Assembly (NCBI RefSeq): GCF_900101875.1
Contig: NZ_FNAI01000005.1
Span: 248,001 to 312,000 of the forward strand
DNA: 64,000 nucleotides
Source of the DNA: Mucilaginibacter pineti
GTDB lineage: Bacteria; Bacteroidota; Bacteroidia; Sphingobacteriales; Sphingobacteriaceae
Reading direction: 5' to 3'
Shown piece after piece: positions 1 to 9,225 of this stretch. The stretch's first letter is position 1, and each line of letters opens with the position of its first letter. The notes beneath the pieces are model-generated. The model was not told the origin of the DNA. It saw nothing but the letters and a program-made list of their open reading frames with translations, and searched no databases. Position numbers and translations under genes: made by a program.

Positions 1-349
1 CACGGCCCAGGATTTTAACCAGGTCGTTACGAGAAACTAAACCATGTTCTTTCAAAGTAGCGAAATCAACTTTTGCAAGTGTATATTTCTCTACTAATTC
101 CTGAAGTACATCAAGGTTTACACCTGTATACTCCACACGGTTAGGGTTTTTGAAACCTACCTTAGGCACACGGCGTTGCAAAGGCATCTGACCGCCTTCA
201 AAACCAACCTTAGTGCTGGTACCTGAACGTGAACCGGCACCTTTATGGCCACGGGTTGACGTACCGCCACGGCCAGAACCTGTACCACGGCCAATTCTTT
301 TTCTATTTTTAGTAGAACCTTCTGCAGGTTTAAGATTACTTAAATTCAT
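1..349 (-). CDS. rplO: 50S ribosomal protein L15, N-terminal part (cut by window start)
   Basis: Only the first 116 residues are visible; a full L15 is about 148. The protein starts MNLSNLKPAEGSTKNRKRIG and continues with the Gly/Arg/Ser-rich N-terminal stretch typical of L15 (GRGTGSGRGGTSTRGHKGAG), then the conserved GFEGGQMPLQRRVPK segment. It binds 23S rRNA and acts in assembly of the large subunit. The ATG at 347-349 lies 4 bases after the rpmD stop, which fits the spc operon order rpmD-rplO. secY would be expected next, outside the window. Confidence 0.95.
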   Translation of the reverse strand, partial: MNLSNLKPAEGSTKNRKRIGRGTGSGRGGTSTRGHKGAGSRSGTSTKVGFEGGQMPLQRRVPKVGFKNPNRVEYTGVNLDVLQELVEKYTLAKVDFATLKEHGLVSRNDLVKILGR

Positions 350-353
350 GATA

Positions 354-533
354 TTAAATATTTTCTACCGCTACCAGGTGATTAACTTTTCTAACCATAC
401 CAATTATAGCAGGCGTGGCTTCAACTTCCACGCTGTGGTTAATTTTACGTAAGCCTAAGGCTTCGACTGTCTTTTTTTGGCGCTCACTTCTGTCGATCAC
501 GCTCTTAATCTGTGTTATTTTGATCTTAGCCAT
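354..533 (-). CDS. rpmD: 50S ribosomal protein L30
   Basis: This short frame of 59 codons begins [20 protein letters not shown] and ends HLVAVENI, a typical bacterial L30 of the usual length (about 60 residues). It has the expected place between rpsE and rplO, with only 5 bases to rpsE and 4 bases to rplO, so it is almost certainly translated from the same polycistronic message. L30 binds 5S/23S rRNA in the large subunit and is not present in all bacteria. Nothing about it is unusual. Confidence 0.95.
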   Translation of the reverse strand: MAKIKITQIKSVIDRSERQKKTVEALGLRKINHSVEVEATPAIIGMVRKVNHLVAVENI

Positions 534-538
534 GACGA

Positions 539-1057
539 TTATCCGTTAAAAACTTTACCTAAACTAATGCCACGTTGTTGTGCTACTGTATGCGCATCAC
601 GTAATTGTGATAATGCAGATACGGTTGCTTTAACCACGTTGTGCGGGTTTGATGAACCTTTTGATTTTGCTAACACGTTGTGGATCCCTGCAGACTCTAA
701 CACTGCACGCATTGCACCACCCGCAATAACACCGGTACCATTTGCTGCTGGCTTCAAGAAAACGAAACCACCAGAGAATTTACCAATTTGCTCGTGAGGT
801 ATAGTGTTGTTGATAATCGGAACTTTTACCAAGTTCTTTTTAGCATCATCAATACCTTTAGCAATTGCTTCAGTAACCTCTTTAGCTTTACCTAAACCGT
901 AACCTACAACACCGTTTTCATCACCTACTACTACGATAGCAGAAAAGCTGAAAGTACGACCACCTTTGGTTACTTTGGCAACACGCTGTATGCTTACCAA
1001 GCGGTCTTTTAATTCGATCTCGCTTGTTTTTACTCTTTTTATGTTGATTGTTGACAT
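539..1057 (-). CDS. rpsE: 30S ribosomal protein S5
   Basis: A 172-residue S5 of normal length. The double-stranded-RNA-binding-like N-terminal domain contains [20 protein letters not shown] and [14 protein letters not shown]. The C-terminal domain has [13 protein letters not shown] and the [11 protein letters not shown] segment that characterises S5. It takes part in decoding fidelity and in mRNA entry-channel helicase activity of the small subunit. The gene lies 12 bases after rplR and 5 before rpmD in the standard spc operon order. Confidence 0.97.
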   Translation of the reverse strand: MSTINIKRVKTSEIELKDRLVSIQRVAKVTKGGRTFSFSAIVVVGDENGVVGYGLGKAKEVTEAIAKGIDDAKKNLVKVPIINNTIPHEQIGKFSGGFVFLKPAANGTGVIAGGAMRAVLESAGIHNVLAKSKGSSNPHNVVKATVSALSQLRDAHTVAQQRGISLGKVFNG

Positions 1058-1069
1058 TTCTCTGTTCGA

Positions 1070-1420
1070 TTAAAAGTTTAAACCACCTTCACGTGCACCT
1101 TCGGCCAGTGACTTAACACGACCATGGTACAAGTAACCGTTTCTGTCGAAAACCACATCTTTAATACCTGCAGCCAGTGCTTTTTGAGCAACCAGTTTAC
1201 CTACAGCTACAGACTGATCAGATTTTGTACCATCTGCTGCAAAGTCTTTTGATAAAGATGAAGCCGATACGATAGTTTTACCGGTTAAATCGTCGATGAT
1301 CTGCGCGTAAATACCTTTATTGCTCCTGTATACTGACAGGCGAGGACGCTCTGTTGATCCTGAAAGGCGTTTTCTGATGCCTTTTTTAATCCTGTCTCTT
1401 CTTGATAATTTAGCTCCCAT
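1070..1420 (-). CDS. rplR: 50S ribosomal protein L18
   Basis: A 116-residue protein starting [20 protein letters not shown], with [20 protein letters not shown] and the ending [20 protein letters not shown], all characteristic of L18, the 5S rRNA-binding protein of the central protuberance. Length is normal. It lies 5 bases after rplF and 12 bases before rpsE in canonical order, as part of the same transcription unit. Confidence 0.97.
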   Translation of the reverse strand: MGAKLSRRDRIKKGIRKRLSGSTERPRLSVYRSNKGIYAQIIDDLTGKTIVSASSLSKDFAADGTKSDQSVAVGKLVAQKALAAGIKDVVFDRNGYLYHGRVKSLAEGAREGGLNF

Positions 1421-1425
1421 GACGA

Positions 1426-1983
1426 TTATTTTTTAGATGCTGATTTACCTGCTTTTCTTCTCAATATCTCGCCTACAAACTTAATACCTTTACCTTTGTA
1501 AGGCTCTGGAGTACGTAACGAACGTATTTTTGCAGCTACCTGGCCAATTAATTGTTTGTCAATTGATTCAAGTATGATAGTTGGGTTTTTACCCTTATCA
1601 GCAGTGGTTGTAACTTTAATTTCTGTTGGTAATTCAAATACGTAGTGGTGAGAGTAACCCAACACTAAATCTAATGTATTACCTGTATTAGTAGCACGGT
1701 AACCCACACCTACTAATTCTTGCTGTATTTTGTAACCTTCTGTTACGCCTACAACCATGTTATTTAAAAGCGCACGGTATAAACCATGTAATGCTTTATG
1801 ACGCTTTTGATCAGACGGGCGTTGAACCAGTAACTGACCGTCTTCCTGTGCAATGGTGATATCGCTATCAACCGCTTGCTGCAACTCACCTTTAGGGCCT
1901 TTTACAGTAACAACATTATCTGCTGATACGGTAATAGTAACTCCTTGTGGCAGTGCTATCGGTGCTTTTCCTACTCTTGACAT
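1426..1983 (-). CDS. rplF: 50S ribosomal protein L6
   Basis: A 185-residue L6 with the start [20 protein letters not shown], the internal repeat architecture of two L6 folds, and the C-terminal signature [21 protein letters not shown]6 sits near the sarcin-ricin loop and is needed late in large-subunit assembly. Length and neighbours (rpsH upstream with a 16-base gap, rplR downstream with 5 bases) are ordinary. Confidence 0.97.
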   Translation of the reverse strand: MSRVGKAPIALPQGVTITVSADNVVTVKGPKGELQQAVDSDITIAQEDGQLLVQRPSDQKRHKALHGLYRALLNNMVVGVTEGYKIQQELVGVGYRATNTGNTLDLVLGYSHHYVFELPTEIKVTTTADKGKNPTIILESIDKQLIGQVAAKIRSLRTPEPYKGKGIKFVGEILRRKAGKSASKK

Positions 1984-1999
1984 TGCTTAATTTCTCCTA

Positions 2000-2398
2000 T
2001 TAATAAACGTAGCATAAAACCTCACCACCAACATTTTGCTGACGTGCTTCTTTATCAGACATTACGCCTTTTGAAGTTGACAGGATGGCGATACCTAAAC
2101 CATTTAATACTCTTGGCAAGTTATCCATGCCTGCGTATTTCCTCAAACCTGGTTTACTGATGCGCGTAATGCTACGGATAGCAGAAATTTTAGTTATCGG
2201 GTGGTACTTTAAAGCCACTTTAATAGTGCCTTGTACTGTACTGTCTTCAAACTTGTAATTGGCAATGTAACCTTTGTCGAAAAGCACCTTAGTGATTTCC
2301 TTTTTCAGATTTGATGCAGGAATTTCAACAACCCTATGGTTGGCTTTAATAGCATTCCTTACTCTTGTAAGATAATCTGCGATTGGATCTGTATTCAT
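2000..2398 (-). CDS. rpsH: 30S ribosomal protein S8
   Basis: A 132-residue S8 starting MNTDPIADYLTRVRNAIKAN and ending with the signature GIAILSTSKGVMSDKEARQQ then NVGGEVLCYVY. S8 binds helix 21 of 16S rRNA and in E. coli is the feedback regulator of the spc operon. Here it is separated from rpsN by 149 bases with a long inverted repeat, while its downstream neighbours are tightly packed, so rpsH may be expressed partly independently of the genes before it. Confidence 0.97.
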   Translation of the reverse strand: MNTDPIADYLTRVRNAIKANHRVVEIPASNLKKEITKVLFDKGYIANYKFEDSTVQGTIKVALKYHPITKISAIRSITRISKPGLRKYAGMDNLPRVLNGLGIAILSTSKGVMSDKEARQQNVGGEVLCYVY

Positions 2399-2480
2399 TT
2401 TATTGTGTTATGACAGTGGTTTCCTTCCCGTAACATCCGGGGCGACCTTCCATCGGTTAATTCATTTTTTTTCAACGTGC

Positions 2481-2531
2481 AAAAGTAAAAATTCAAAACG
2501 AAACTGAGTTATGTTTTGAATTTTTACTTTT
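2481..2531. repeat. Perfect 19-bp inverted repeat between rpsN and rpsH
   Basis: Bases 2481-2499 and 2513-2531 are exact reverse complements separated by 13 bases. In the minus-strand transcript this would fold into a long AU-rich hairpin in the 149-base gap between rpsN and rpsH. It could be a transcription attenuator, a processing site or a binding site. On the minus strand bases 2487-2480 read TACTTTTG, a match to the Bacteroidota -7 element TAnnTTTG, but no -33 TTG is present about 19 bases upstream, so an internal promoter is uncertain. Confidence 0.75.
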
Positions 2532-2547
2532 AAACATTAAAGTTTGC

Positions 2548-2817
2548 TTACCAGCTCGCTTTTTTTACTCCCGGGATCTTACCGTCAAGAGCCATTTCAC
2601 GGAATGTTACGCGTGAAATACCAAACTGACGCATGTAACCACGTGGGCGGCCGGTTAATTTACAACGATTGTGTAATTTCACCGGTGACGAAGCCTTAGG
2701 TAATTTGTCTAAGCCAACGTAATCGCCGGCTTCTTTAAGGGCTGCTCTTTTCTCTGCGTATTTAGCAACCAATTTAGCGCGTTTAACTTCACGTGCCTTT
2801 ACACCTTCTTTAGCCAT
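2548..2817 (-). CDS. rpsN: 30S ribosomal protein S14, zinc-independent form
   Basis: The start [20 protein letters not shown] gives an 89-residue protein, the normal size of the long C-minus S14. An upstream extension in the same frame is not supported. The C-terminal signature [20 protein letters not shown] followed by [10 protein letters not shown] is present. Only one cysteine is seen, so the CxxC zinc ribbon of the short form is absent. S14 lies in the head of the small subunit. The ATG overlaps the rplE stop by 8 bases, indicating translational coupling. Confidence 0.96.
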   Translation of the reverse strand: MAKEGVKAREVKRAKLVAKYAEKRAALKEAGDYVGLDKLPKASSPVKLHNRCKLTGRPRGYMRQFGISRVTFREMALDGKIPGVKKASW

Positions 2818-3373
2818 TGCTATTTTGATTTTTAAATGGTAATCCAAATTGTTTCAACAACTCCAATGCTTCAACATCGTTTGTTGCGGAGGTTACAAAG
2901 GTAATATCCATACCTTGAATTTTATTGATCTTGTCAATATTAATCTCAGGGAATATAATTTGCTCTGTTATACCTAAAGTATAGTTACCTCTTCCGTCAA
3001 AACCTTTATCGTTGATACCTTTAAAGTCACGGATACGTGGCAGGGCAACAGCAATTAAACGATCCAAAAACTCATACATTGTGTTGTCACGCAAGGTAAC
3101 ACGTACGCCTACAGGCATATTTTTACGCAATTTAAAGTTTGAGATATCTTTTTTAGATTTTGAAGATACTGCCTGCTGACCGGTGATGGTAGTTAACTCA
3201 GTGATGGTGTTTTCGATAAGTTTTTTATCGGTAGTAGCACCACCTACACCCTGGTTAATGGCAATTTTCTCTAATTTAGGAACCTGCATTACGCTTTTGT
3301 ACTGAAATTTATCTTTCAGCGCGGTGCGAATTTCGTCCTTATATTTCGTTTTTAATCTTGGTATGTAAGTCAT
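2810..3373 (-). CDS. rplE: 50S ribosomal protein L5
   Basis: A 187-residue L5 with the start [20 protein letters not shown], the motif [20 protein letters not shown], and the segment [16 protein letters not shown] typical of L5. It binds 5S rRNA in the central protuberance and contacts P-site tRNA. The start codon overlaps the rplX stop by one base (TAATG arrangement) and the stop overlaps rpsN by 8 bases, so L24, L5 and S14 are probably translationally coupled. Confidence 0.97.
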   Translation of the reverse strand: MTYIPRLKTKYKDEIRTALKDKFQYKSVMQVPKLEKIAINQGVGGATTDKKLIENTITELTTITGQQAVSSKSKKDISNFKLRKNMPVGVRVTLRDNTMYEFLDRLIAVALPRIRDFKGINDKGFDGRGNYTLGITEQIIFPEINIDKINKIQGMDITFVTSATNDVEALELLKQFGLPFKNQNSNG

Positions 3374-3717
3374 TACTTAATTTCCTCCCCTGATTTTTTT
3401 GATACCCTTACTAATTTACCGGCATCGTTTTTCTTACGGCCTACACGGGTTGTGTTACCTGTTTTAGGATCAACCAGTGCCAGATTTGAAATATGTATAG
3501 CAGCTTCCTGCTTTACAATTCCACCGTTAGGATTGGCAGCATTAGGCTTAGTATGTTTTGATACCATATTGGCACCTTCAACAATAGCCCTGCCTTTGTC
3601 AATTATAACTTCAACGATTTTGCCTTGTGTTCCCTTTGAATCACCGGCTATAACTTTTACTAAATCACCTTTACGGATCTTTAATTTAGTTGGTTGTACG
3701 TGTTTCTTCTTTTCCAT
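3373..3717 (-). CDS. rplX: 50S ribosomal protein L24
   Basis: A 114-residue L24 with the KOW motif near the N-terminus ([20 protein letters not shown]) and the conserved [20 protein letters not shown] segment. L24 is an assembly-initiator protein of the large subunit. It lies 2 bases after rplN and overlaps rplE by one base, in the canonical order. Confidence 0.97.
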   Translation of the reverse strand: MEKKKHVQPTKLKIRKGDLVKVIAGDSKGTQGKIVEVIIDKGRAIVEGANMVSKHTKPNAANPNGGIVKQEAAIHISNLALVDPKTGNTTRVGRKKNDAGKLVRVSKKSGEEIK

Positions 3718-3719
3718 GA

Positions 3720-4088
3720 TTACAATACCTCCGGTGCTAATGATACAATTTTCATAAATTGTTTCTCACGCAGTTCTCTTGCAACAGGGCCAAAGATACG
3801 GGTACCTCTTGGTTCATCCTGGTTATTTAACAAAACGGCTGCGTTATCGTCGAAACGGATGTATGAACCATCTTTTCTGCGGATCTCTTTTTTGGTGCGT
3901 ACTACTACGGCTTTTGATACGGTACCTTTTTTCACGTTACCTGATGGTATCGCGCTTTTTACGGTAACTACTATCTTATCGCCGATTGAGGCATACCTTT
4001 TACCGGTACCACCCAATACGCGGATCACTAAAACTTCTTTAGCTCCGCTGTTATCGGCTACGTTTAATCTTGATTCCTGTTGTACCAT
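3720..4088 (-). CDS. rplN: 50S ribosomal protein L14
   Basis: A 122-residue L14 of standard length, beginning [20 protein letters not shown] and containing the signature [20 protein letters not shown] followed by [12 protein letters not shown]14 lies at the subunit interface and contacts helix 44 of 16S rRNA. One base separates it from rpsQ and two from rplX. Confidence 0.98.
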   Translation of the reverse strand: MVQQESRLNVADNSGAKEVLVIRVLGGTGKRYASIGDKIVVTVKSAIPSGNVKKGTVSKAVVVRTKKEIRRKDGSYIRFDDNAAVLLNNQDEPRGTRIFGPVARELREKQFMKIVSLAPEVL

Positions 4089-4089
4089 C

Positions 4090-4344
4090 TTATTTAGCCC
4101 TTTCTATAATTTGAACTAATCTCCAGTTTTTGCTCTTGCTCAGCGGGCGTGTTTCCATAATCAATACGGTATCTCCAATACCACAAGTATTGGTTTCATC
4201 GTGAGCCATAAATTTGGTAGTTTTCTTAACGAACTTACCGTAGATCGGGTGTTTCACTTTCCGCTCAACAGCAACTACAATAGATTTTTCCATCTTATTG
4301 CTAACTACCAGGCCGGTACGTGTTTTTCTTAAATTTCTTTCCAT
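4090..4344 (-). CDS. rpsQ: 30S ribosomal protein S17
   Basis: An 84-residue S17 starting [20 protein letters not shown], with [19 protein letters not shown] and the ending [19 protein letters not shown]. It has the OB fold of S17, which binds 16S rRNA in early small-subunit assembly. Spacing to rpmC is 18 bases and to rplN one base, in normal order. Confidence 0.97.
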   Translation of the reverse strand: MERNLRKTRTGLVVSNKMEKSIVVAVERKVKHPIYGKFVKKTTKFMAHDETNTCGIGDTVLIMETRPLSKSKNWRLVQIIERAK

Positions 4345-4362
4345 TTTTCTGAATGCTAAAAA

Positions 4363-4572
4363 TTAATTCTTTTCAGAAGCCGACGCCGCTTTGCGTTTTG
4401 TTAATTCAGTATTTAACTGAGCAATTCCCTTGCGTACCTTTGTTATACGGGTTGGATTCTCAATAGCCGAAACAGCATGAGCAAATTTCAATTTGGTAAG
4501 GTTTGCCCTTTCCTCCGTGATCCTTGCAACTAATTCTTCAGTTGATAGCTCCAAAATTTCTGAGTTTTTCAT
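4363..4572 (-). CDS. rpmC: 50S ribosomal protein L29
   Basis: The start MKNSEILELSTEELVARITE gives 69 residues, the usual L29 size. An in-frame upstream extension (MELKTQNNNRK) has no counterpart in the family and is left out. L29 is a two-helix protein near the exit tunnel that contributes to the docking site for trigger factor and SRP. The Ala/Ser/Lys-rich C-terminus is typical of the phylum. There is an 81-base gap to rplP. Confidence 0.93.
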   Translation of the reverse strand: MKNSEILELSTEELVARITEERANLTKLKFAHAVSAIENPTRITKVRKGIAQLNTELTKRKAASASEKN

Positions 4573-4653
4573 TTTTCTATTATTGTTTTGAGTTTTTAGT
4601 TCCAAGCCTACTATACCAAACTGATAACCGCAAACTCAAAACCGCTGACTTAT

Positions 4654-5076
4654 TTATGCTTCTACGTAATCCCTACGTACTATAAATCTTGTTTGTACCG
4701 GAAGTTTTTGTGCTGCAAGGCGTAAAGCCTCTTTAGCAACTTCCAAAGGTACTCCTTCGGCTTCAAAGATGATCCTTCCGGGGCGCACTACTGCAACCCA
4801 GTATTCCGGAGCACCTTTACCTTTACCCATACGTACCTCTGCTGGTTTTTTGGTTACAGGCTTGTCAGGAAATATCCTTATCCATACCTGGCCTTCACGT
4901 TTCATAAAACGTGTTACAGCGATACGTGCAGCCTCGATCTGGCGGCTGGTAATCCATGCCGCTTCGAGTGATTTTACACCGAAAGATCCGAATGAAAGTT
5001 CAGCACCACGAGTGGCTAAACCTTTCATCCTGCCTTTTTGCATCTTTCTGAACTTCGTTCTTTTTGGCTGTAGCAT
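4654..5076 (-). CDS. rplP: 50S ribosomal protein L16
   Basis: A 140-residue L16 starting [20 protein letters not shown], with the signatures [20 protein letters not shown] and [21 protein letters not shown]16 helps position A-site tRNA and organises the peptidyl-transferase centre. Length is normal. The gene lies 48 bases after rpsC and 81 bases before rpmC. Confidence 0.98.
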   Translation of the reverse strand: MLQPKRTKFRKMQKGRMKGLATRGAELSFGSFGVKSLEAAWITSRQIEAARIAVTRFMKREGQVWIRIFPDKPVTKKPAEVRMGKGKGAPEYWVAVVRPGRIIFEAEGVPLEVAKEALRLAAQKLPVQTRFIVRRDYVEA

Positions 5077-5124
5077 TTTCTTAAGCTTTTATATCGTTAC
5101 GATATTTTTCTTCTACTTTAATTA

Positions 5125-6033
5125 TTATCTCTTTCCTGGGCCACCTGGACGGTTGCCGCCTTGACCACCTGGACGGCTGCCACCTGCACCACCCGGACGG
5201 CTGTTGCCGCCACCACGTGGGCCATTGTTGCCACCTGCACCCGGACCACCTCTACGGTCGCCACCTGGTTTCCTGTCGCCTCTGCGTTCACCGCCACGTT
5301 CGCCACCGCGTTGGTTGTCTCTTCCACCAAATGCCGGAGCACCATCTGGACGACCACCTTTACCGCTGTTGCTGCTTGTACCGCCAATGTTTGGAGATAG
5401 ATCGCGTTTGCCGTAAACTTCGCCTTTGCAAATCCACACTTTAACACCTATTTTACCATAAGTGGTTAAAGCTTCTGCTAATGCATAGTCAATATCGGCA
5501 CGGAAAGTATGCAAAGGAATTCTTCCTTCTTTATATTGTTCGCTACGTGCCATCTCAGCGCCACCTAAACGGCCTGATGTCATGATCTTGATTCCTTCAG
5601 CACCCATTCTCATGGTTGAAGCAATTGTAGTTTTCATGGCACGACGGAAAGAGATACGTGCTTCCAGTTGTTTTGCAATGCCTTCTGCAACTAATTGTGC
5701 GTCGAGCTCAGGGCGTTTGATCTCAAATATGTTGATCTGAACTTCCTTTTTGGTAAGTTTTTTCAACTCTTCTTTGATCTTATCAACCTCAGCACCGCCT
5801 TTACCAATCACAATACCCGGACGGGCAGTGTGGATAGTTACAGTAATGCGTTTTAATGTACGTTCGATAACCACTTTAGATACACCACCTTTAGCTATAC
5901 GAGCTGAAAGATACTTGCGGATCTTTTCGTCTTCAACTAATTTGTCGGCATAGTGATTTCCACCGAACCAATTAGAATCCCATCCTCTGATGATTCCTAA
6001 CCTGTTTCCTATTGGATTTGCTTTCTGTCCCAT
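5125..6033 (-). CDS. rpsC: 30S ribosomal protein S3 with a long Arg/Gly-rich C-terminal tail
   Basis: The first 210 residues or so are ordinary S3: start [20 protein letters not shown], a type-2 KH motif [20 protein letters not shown] at 71-90, and the S3 C-terminal domain ending in [19 protein letters not shown]. Residues about 215-302 form a low-complexity tail full of RGG, GGDR and RPGG units, making the protein 302 residues against roughly 210-240 in most bacteria. S3 shapes the mRNA entry channel, so the tail could contact incoming mRNA; that role is inferred. The gene is in normal position between rplV (6 bases) and rplP. Confidence 0.96.
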   Translation of the reverse strand: MGQKANPIGNRLGIIRGWDSNWFGGNHYADKLVEDEKIRKYLSARIAKGGVSKVVIERTLKRITVTIHTARPGIVIGKGGAEVDKIKEELKKLTKKEVQINIFEIKRPELDAQLVAEGIAKQLEARISFRRAMKTTIASTMRMGAEGIKIMTSGRLGGAEMARSEQYKEGRIPLHTFRADIDYALAEALTTYGKIGVKVWICKGEVYGKRDLSPNIGGTSSNSGKGGRPDGAPAFGGRDNQRGGERGGERRGDRKPGGDRRGGPGAGGNNGPRGGGNSRPGGAGGSRPGGQGGNRPGGPGKR

Positions 6034-6039
6034 TTCAAA

Positions 6040-6468
6040 TTAATTATTAACGTTTTTACTATCCACAATAATGGTTACATGGTTTGAGCGTTTGCGGATA
6101 CGGTATCCTCTTCCTTGCGGAGCAGGGCGTAACCTTTTTAGCTGGCGACCACCACCTACTGATATTTCTTTAACAAATAAGCCGCTGTCTTCAACACGTT
6201 TGCCTTCGTTTTTTGCTTCCCAGTTTTTAATGGCTGATAACAAAAGTTTCTCTACACGAATAGCAGCTTCTTTGTTAGTGAATTTTAATATGTATAACGC
6301 TTTCTCAACGTTTTCACCGCGGATCAGATCAACCACCAAACGCATTTTGCGTGGTGAAGTTGGGCAGTCCTGTAATTTGGCAACCGAAGCGCCGCCTACA
6401 AGGGCCTTAGCAGCTTCTTTTTGTTGCCTGATTAATACAGACTTTTTGATTTTTGTTGTTGCTTCCAT
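6040..6468 (-). CDS. rplV: 50S ribosomal protein L22
   Basis: A 142-residue L22, somewhat longer than the 110-residue E. coli protein because of an N-terminal extension ([20 protein letters not shown]). The core has the family signature from the [20 protein letters not shown] helix to the C-terminal [20 protein letters not shown]. Its beta-hairpin lines the peptide exit tunnel. It lies 6 bases after rpsS and 6 bases before rpsC. Confidence 0.96.
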   Translation of the reverse strand: MEATTKIKKSVLIRQQKEAAKALVGGASVAKLQDCPTSPRKMRLVVDLIRGENVEKALYILKFTNKEAAIRVEKLLLSAIKNWEAKNEGKRVEDSGLFVKEISVGGGRQLKRLRPAPQGRGYRIRKRSNHVTIIVDSKNVNN

Positions 6469-6474
6469 TGCCTG

Positions 6475-6741
6475 TTATTTTTTCTTCTCTGCGTGACCGC
6501 GGAATGTACGGGTTGGAGCAAATTCTCCCAACTTGTGACCAACCATGTTTTCTGTTACATACACCGGGATAAACTTGTTACCGTTGTGTACTGCGAATGT
6601 GTGACCAACGAAATCAGGAGAGATCATGGAACGACGTGACCATGTTTTCACAACTGATTTTTTACTTGATTCATTCAAGGTAAGAACTTTTCTTTCCAGG
6701 TTATGATCAATATAAGGTCCTTTTTTAATTGAACGTGCCAT
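6475..6741 (-). CDS. rpsS: 30S ribosomal protein S19
   Basis: An 88-residue S19 starting [20 protein letters not shown], with [20 protein letters not shown] and the ending [20 protein letters not shown]. It is the head protein that contacts S13 and the A-site finger. The start overlaps the rplB stop by one base (TAATG), a sign of translational coupling. Confidence 0.98.
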   Translation of the reverse strand: MARSIKKGPYIDHNLERKVLTLNESSKKSVVKTWSRRSMISPDFVGHTFAVHNGNKFIPVYVTENMVGHKLGEFAPTRTFRGHAEKKK

Positions 6742-7568
6742 TATTTTTTCCTTCTTTCAATGATATAACGATCCGACCCTTTTTTCTTATCACGTGTTTT
6801 GTAGCCTTTTGCTAACAAACCTTTACGTGAACGTGGATGACCACCTGAGGCTCTACCCTCACCACCACCCATAGGGTGATCTACCGGGTTCATGGCAACA
6901 CCACGAACACGCGGCCTGCGGCCTAACCAACGTTTGCGACCAGCTTTACCTAACACCGCGTTTGCTCTTTCGCCGTTTGAAACGGTACCGATAGTTGCCA
7001 AACAAGTTGACAATATCATACGTGTTTCGCCTGAAGGCAATTTGATGATGGCATATTTACCATCACGTGCAGAAAGCTGAGCGTAAGTACCGGCGCTGCG
7101 GGCAATAACACCACCCTGGCCTGGGTTTAACTCAATATTGTGGATGATAGAACCTAACGGGATGTTTTTCAAAGGTATGGTATTACCAACCTCCGGGGCG
7201 GCACCTTCGCCAGATGTAACAATCGTACCAACTGTTAAGCCTTCCGGTGCTATCATATAACGTTTTTCACCATCAACAAAATGTAACAGTGCTATACGTG
7301 CAGAACGGTTAGGATCATACTCAATAGTTGCAACTTTTGCCGGGATATCAAACTTATTACGTTTAAAATCAATTAACCTATATGCTTGTTTATGACCACC
7401 ACCCATGTAGCGCATAGTCATTTTACCGCTGTTGTTACGACCGCCCGATCTTGTGTTGGCTGATACAACCAACGATTTTTCAGGAACGTTTGTTGTAATA
7501 TCTGAGTTAGATACGTCAACTCTGAAACGGGTACCCGGTGTAACCGGTTTAAATCTCTTTACTGCCAT
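6741..7568 (-). CDS. rplB: 50S ribosomal protein L2
   Basis: A 275-residue L2 of standard length with the signature [14 protein letters not shown] near residue 226, the upstream [15 protein letters not shown] segment, and an N-terminal OB-like region ([20 protein letters not shown]). L2 is needed for subunit association and peptidyl transfer. It lies 7 bases after rplW and overlaps rpsS by one base. Confidence 0.98.
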   Translation of the reverse strand: MAVKRFKPVTPGTRFRVDVSNSDITTNVPEKSLVVSANTRSGGRNNSGKMTMRYMGGGHKQAYRLIDFKRNKFDIPAKVATIEYDPNRSARIALLHFVDGEKRYMIAPEGLTVGTIVTSGEGAAPEVGNTIPLKNIPLGSIIHNIELNPGQGGVIARSAGTYAQLSARDGKYAIIKLPSGETRMILSTCLATIGTVSNGERANAVLGKAGRKRWLGRRPRVRGVAMNPVDHPMGGGEGRASGGHPRSRKGLLAKGYKTRDKKKGSDRYIIERRKK

Positions 7569-7575
7569 CTCTTAA

Positions 7576-7866
7576 TTATATATTGCTGTAAAAATCAATT
7601 GTTTGTCCGTCATTTAACGTAATGATCGCTTTTTTGTAAGTTGCAGCGCGGCCAGATACGGCGCCTGCCTTAGTGTTGCGAGTTTTAAGTTTGCCGACGT
7701 ATTTCATAGTGTTTACCGCCTTAACGTTAACACCATACATTGCCTCAATGGCGCCTTTAATCTGAATTTTGTTTGCTCTGTGATCAACTTTGAAAGCATA
7801 ACGGTTAAGTTTCTCTGTTAATTGAGTTACTTTTTCAGTAAGTAGGGGTTTCTTTAAAATTTCCAT
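7576..7866 (-). CDS. rplW: 50S ribosomal protein L23
   Basis: A 96-residue L23 starting MEILKKPLLTEKVTQLTEKL, with the family pattern KVDHRANKIQIKGAIEAMYG and VKAVNTMKYVGKLKTRNT. It forms the main docking site for trigger factor and SRP at the tunnel exit. Two bases separate it from rplD and seven from rplB. Confidence 0.97.
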   Translation of the reverse strand: MEILKKPLLTEKVTQLTEKLNRYAFKVDHRANKIQIKGAIEAMYGVNVKAVNTMKYVGKLKTRNTKAGAVSGRAATYKKAIITLNDGQTIDFYSNI

Positions 7867-7868
7867 AA

Positions 7869-8501
7869 TTACTTAGCTAATGCTTCCTCCAAAGTTTTAA
7901 GAGCACCTGAAGTTAGTAACAGTTTACCAGCGTTTAACACATCATAAGTGTTAAGCTGCTCAACCGAAATAACTTTAGTTTTTTTCAGGTTTCTGCTTGA
8001 TAAATACACATTGTTGTTTTCCACACCTGCTACTACTAATAACGTTTTGTCATCAGTAACATTCAGGTCGGCTTCCATTTTAATGTAGTTTTTAGTTTTG
8101 ATGGTATCAAAATTAAAATCTTCCAATACTAAAATGTTGTTATCCTTTGCTTTGTATGATAAAGCCGATTTACGGGCCAGTGATTTAAGCTTTTTGTTTA
8201 ATTTAAAGCTGTAATCGCGTGGTTGCGGACCGAAAACGCGACCACCACCGTTGAACAACGGAGATTTAACGCTACCTGCACGGGCACCACCTGTACCTTT
8301 TTGTTTATATAACTTGCGGGTTGAACCTGCAATTTCATTACGCTGTTTTGATTTGTGTGTACCCTGACGCTGGTTAGCTAAATACTGCTTAACATCAAGA
8401 TAAATAGCGTGATCGTTGGGCTCAATACCGAATACCGACTCAGGAAGCTGCACCTTGGCACCTGTTTCTTTACCTGATACGTTTAATACGTTAACTTCCA
8501 T
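7869..8501 (-). CDS. rplD: 50S ribosomal protein L4
   Basis: The ATG at 8499-8501 gives 210 residues starting [20 protein letters not shown], which matches family size; an alternative start four codons upstream would overlap rplC. The conserved extended loop region [20 protein letters not shown] and [20 protein letters not shown] are present. L4 lines the exit tunnel and in E. coli represses the S10 operon by acting on its leader. One base separates it from the rplC stop. Confidence 0.96.
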   Translation of the reverse strand: MEVNVLNVSGKETGAKVQLPESVFGIEPNDHAIYLDVKQYLANQRQGTHKSKQRNEIAGSTRKLYKQKGTGGARAGSVKSPLFNGGGRVFGPQPRDYSFKLNKKLKSLARKSALSYKAKDNNILVLEDFNFDTIKTKNYIKMEADLNVTDDKTLLVVAGVENNNVYLSSRNLKKTKVISVEQLNTYDVLNAGKLLLTSGALKTLEEALAK

Positions 8502-8502
8502 C

Positions 8503-9120
8503 TTATTTATCAACTATTACGAATGAACCTTTAGCTCCTGGGATGGAACCTTTAACAACCAACAGGTTTTGCTCAGCGTAAACCTTAACCACTTGTAAGT
8601 TTTGTGTTTTAACACGTACGTTACCGGTTTGACCTGCCATGCGCATGCCTTTAAATACACGCGACGGCCATGATGACGCTCCTAAGGAACCCGGTGCACG
8701 TAAACGATTGTGCTGACCGTGAGTTTGCATACCCACACCCGCAAAACCGTGACGTTTTACCACACCCTGAAATCCTTTACCTTTTGAAGTACCAACCACA
8801 TCCACATAATCTCCGGCGGCGAAAATATCAACAGTGATTGTATCACCTAATGATTTTTCATCCTCGAAAGATTTGAATTCAACGAGTTTACGTTTTGGGG
8901 TTGTACCGGCTTTTTGGAAGTGTCCTTTTAACGGACCAGAAGTGTTTTTTTCCTTTTTGTCGCCATATGCCAGCTGTACAGCAGCATATCCGTCTGTATC
9001 TACAGACTTAACTTGTGTTACCACGCAAGGGCCAGCTTCGATTACTGTACAAGGAATATTTTTCCCTGTTTCATCGAAAATGCTGGTCATTCCTACTTTT
9101 TTACCAATAATTCCTGACAT
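8503..9120 (-). CDS. rplC: 50S ribosomal protein L3
   Basis: A 205-residue L3 starting [20 protein letters not shown], with the signature [20 protein letters not shown] and [20 protein letters not shown], including the glutamine (Q in GVGMQTHG) that is methylated in other bacteria. L3 is a primary 23S rRNA-binding assembly protein. It is the first gene of the cluster here. In many bacteria rpsJ precedes it, but no S10 frame exists in the 366 bases upstream. Confidence 0.97.
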   Translation of the reverse strand: MSGIIGKKVGMTSIFDETGKNIPCTVIEAGPCVVTQVKSVDTDGYAAVQLAYGDKKEKNTSGPLKGHFQKAGTTPKRKLVEFKSFEDEKSLGDTITVDIFAAGDYVDVVGTSKGKGFQGVVKRHGFAGVGMQTHGQHNRLRAPGSLGASSWPSRVFKGMRMAGQTGNVRVKTQNLQVVKVYAEQNLLVVKGSIPGAKGSFVIVDK

Positions 9121-9143
9121 TTTCTTAATTTGTTTGTGTCCAT

Positions 9144-9161
9144 CGAAGCAGTAGGGCTTCG
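9144..9161 (-). promoter_or_regulatory. Leader hairpin upstream of rplC
   Basis: CGAAGC and GCTTCG form a perfect 6-bp stem with a 6-base loop, 24 bases upstream of the rplC start and inside the predicted untranslated leader of about 68 bases. S10 operons of other bacteria are controlled through leader structures bound by L4. A similar role here is only a suggestion, because the element is small. Confidence 0.45.
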
Positions 9162-9194
9162 TTCAAGACATATTATTCCCCCCGAAAGGGACGG

Positions 9195-9225
9195 CAAAGA
9201 TAGAAACTTTACAGTAATTATCAAA
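9195..9225 (-). promoter_or_regulatory. Promoter of the ribosomal protein operon
   Basis: On the minus strand TTTG (plus 9225-9222) is followed after 19 bases by TATCTTTG (plus 9202-9195). This fits the Bacteroidota housekeeping consensus TTTG/TTG-N19-TAnnTTTG exactly. Transcription would begin around 9187, about 67 bases before the rplC ATG. It is the best promoter match found in the window and suits a highly expressed operon starting at rplC. Confidence 0.8.

Noticed and set aside
2480..2487. Internal promoter for rpsH
   Set aside because: Only the -7 element TACTTTTG matches; no -33 TTG at a suitable distance.
5118..5447. A 109-codon open frame and several plus-strand frames over the S3 tail
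   Set aside because: They are by-products of the low-complexity Gly/Arg codons of rpsC; sequence is Val/Ala- or Pro/Thr-biased with no domain.
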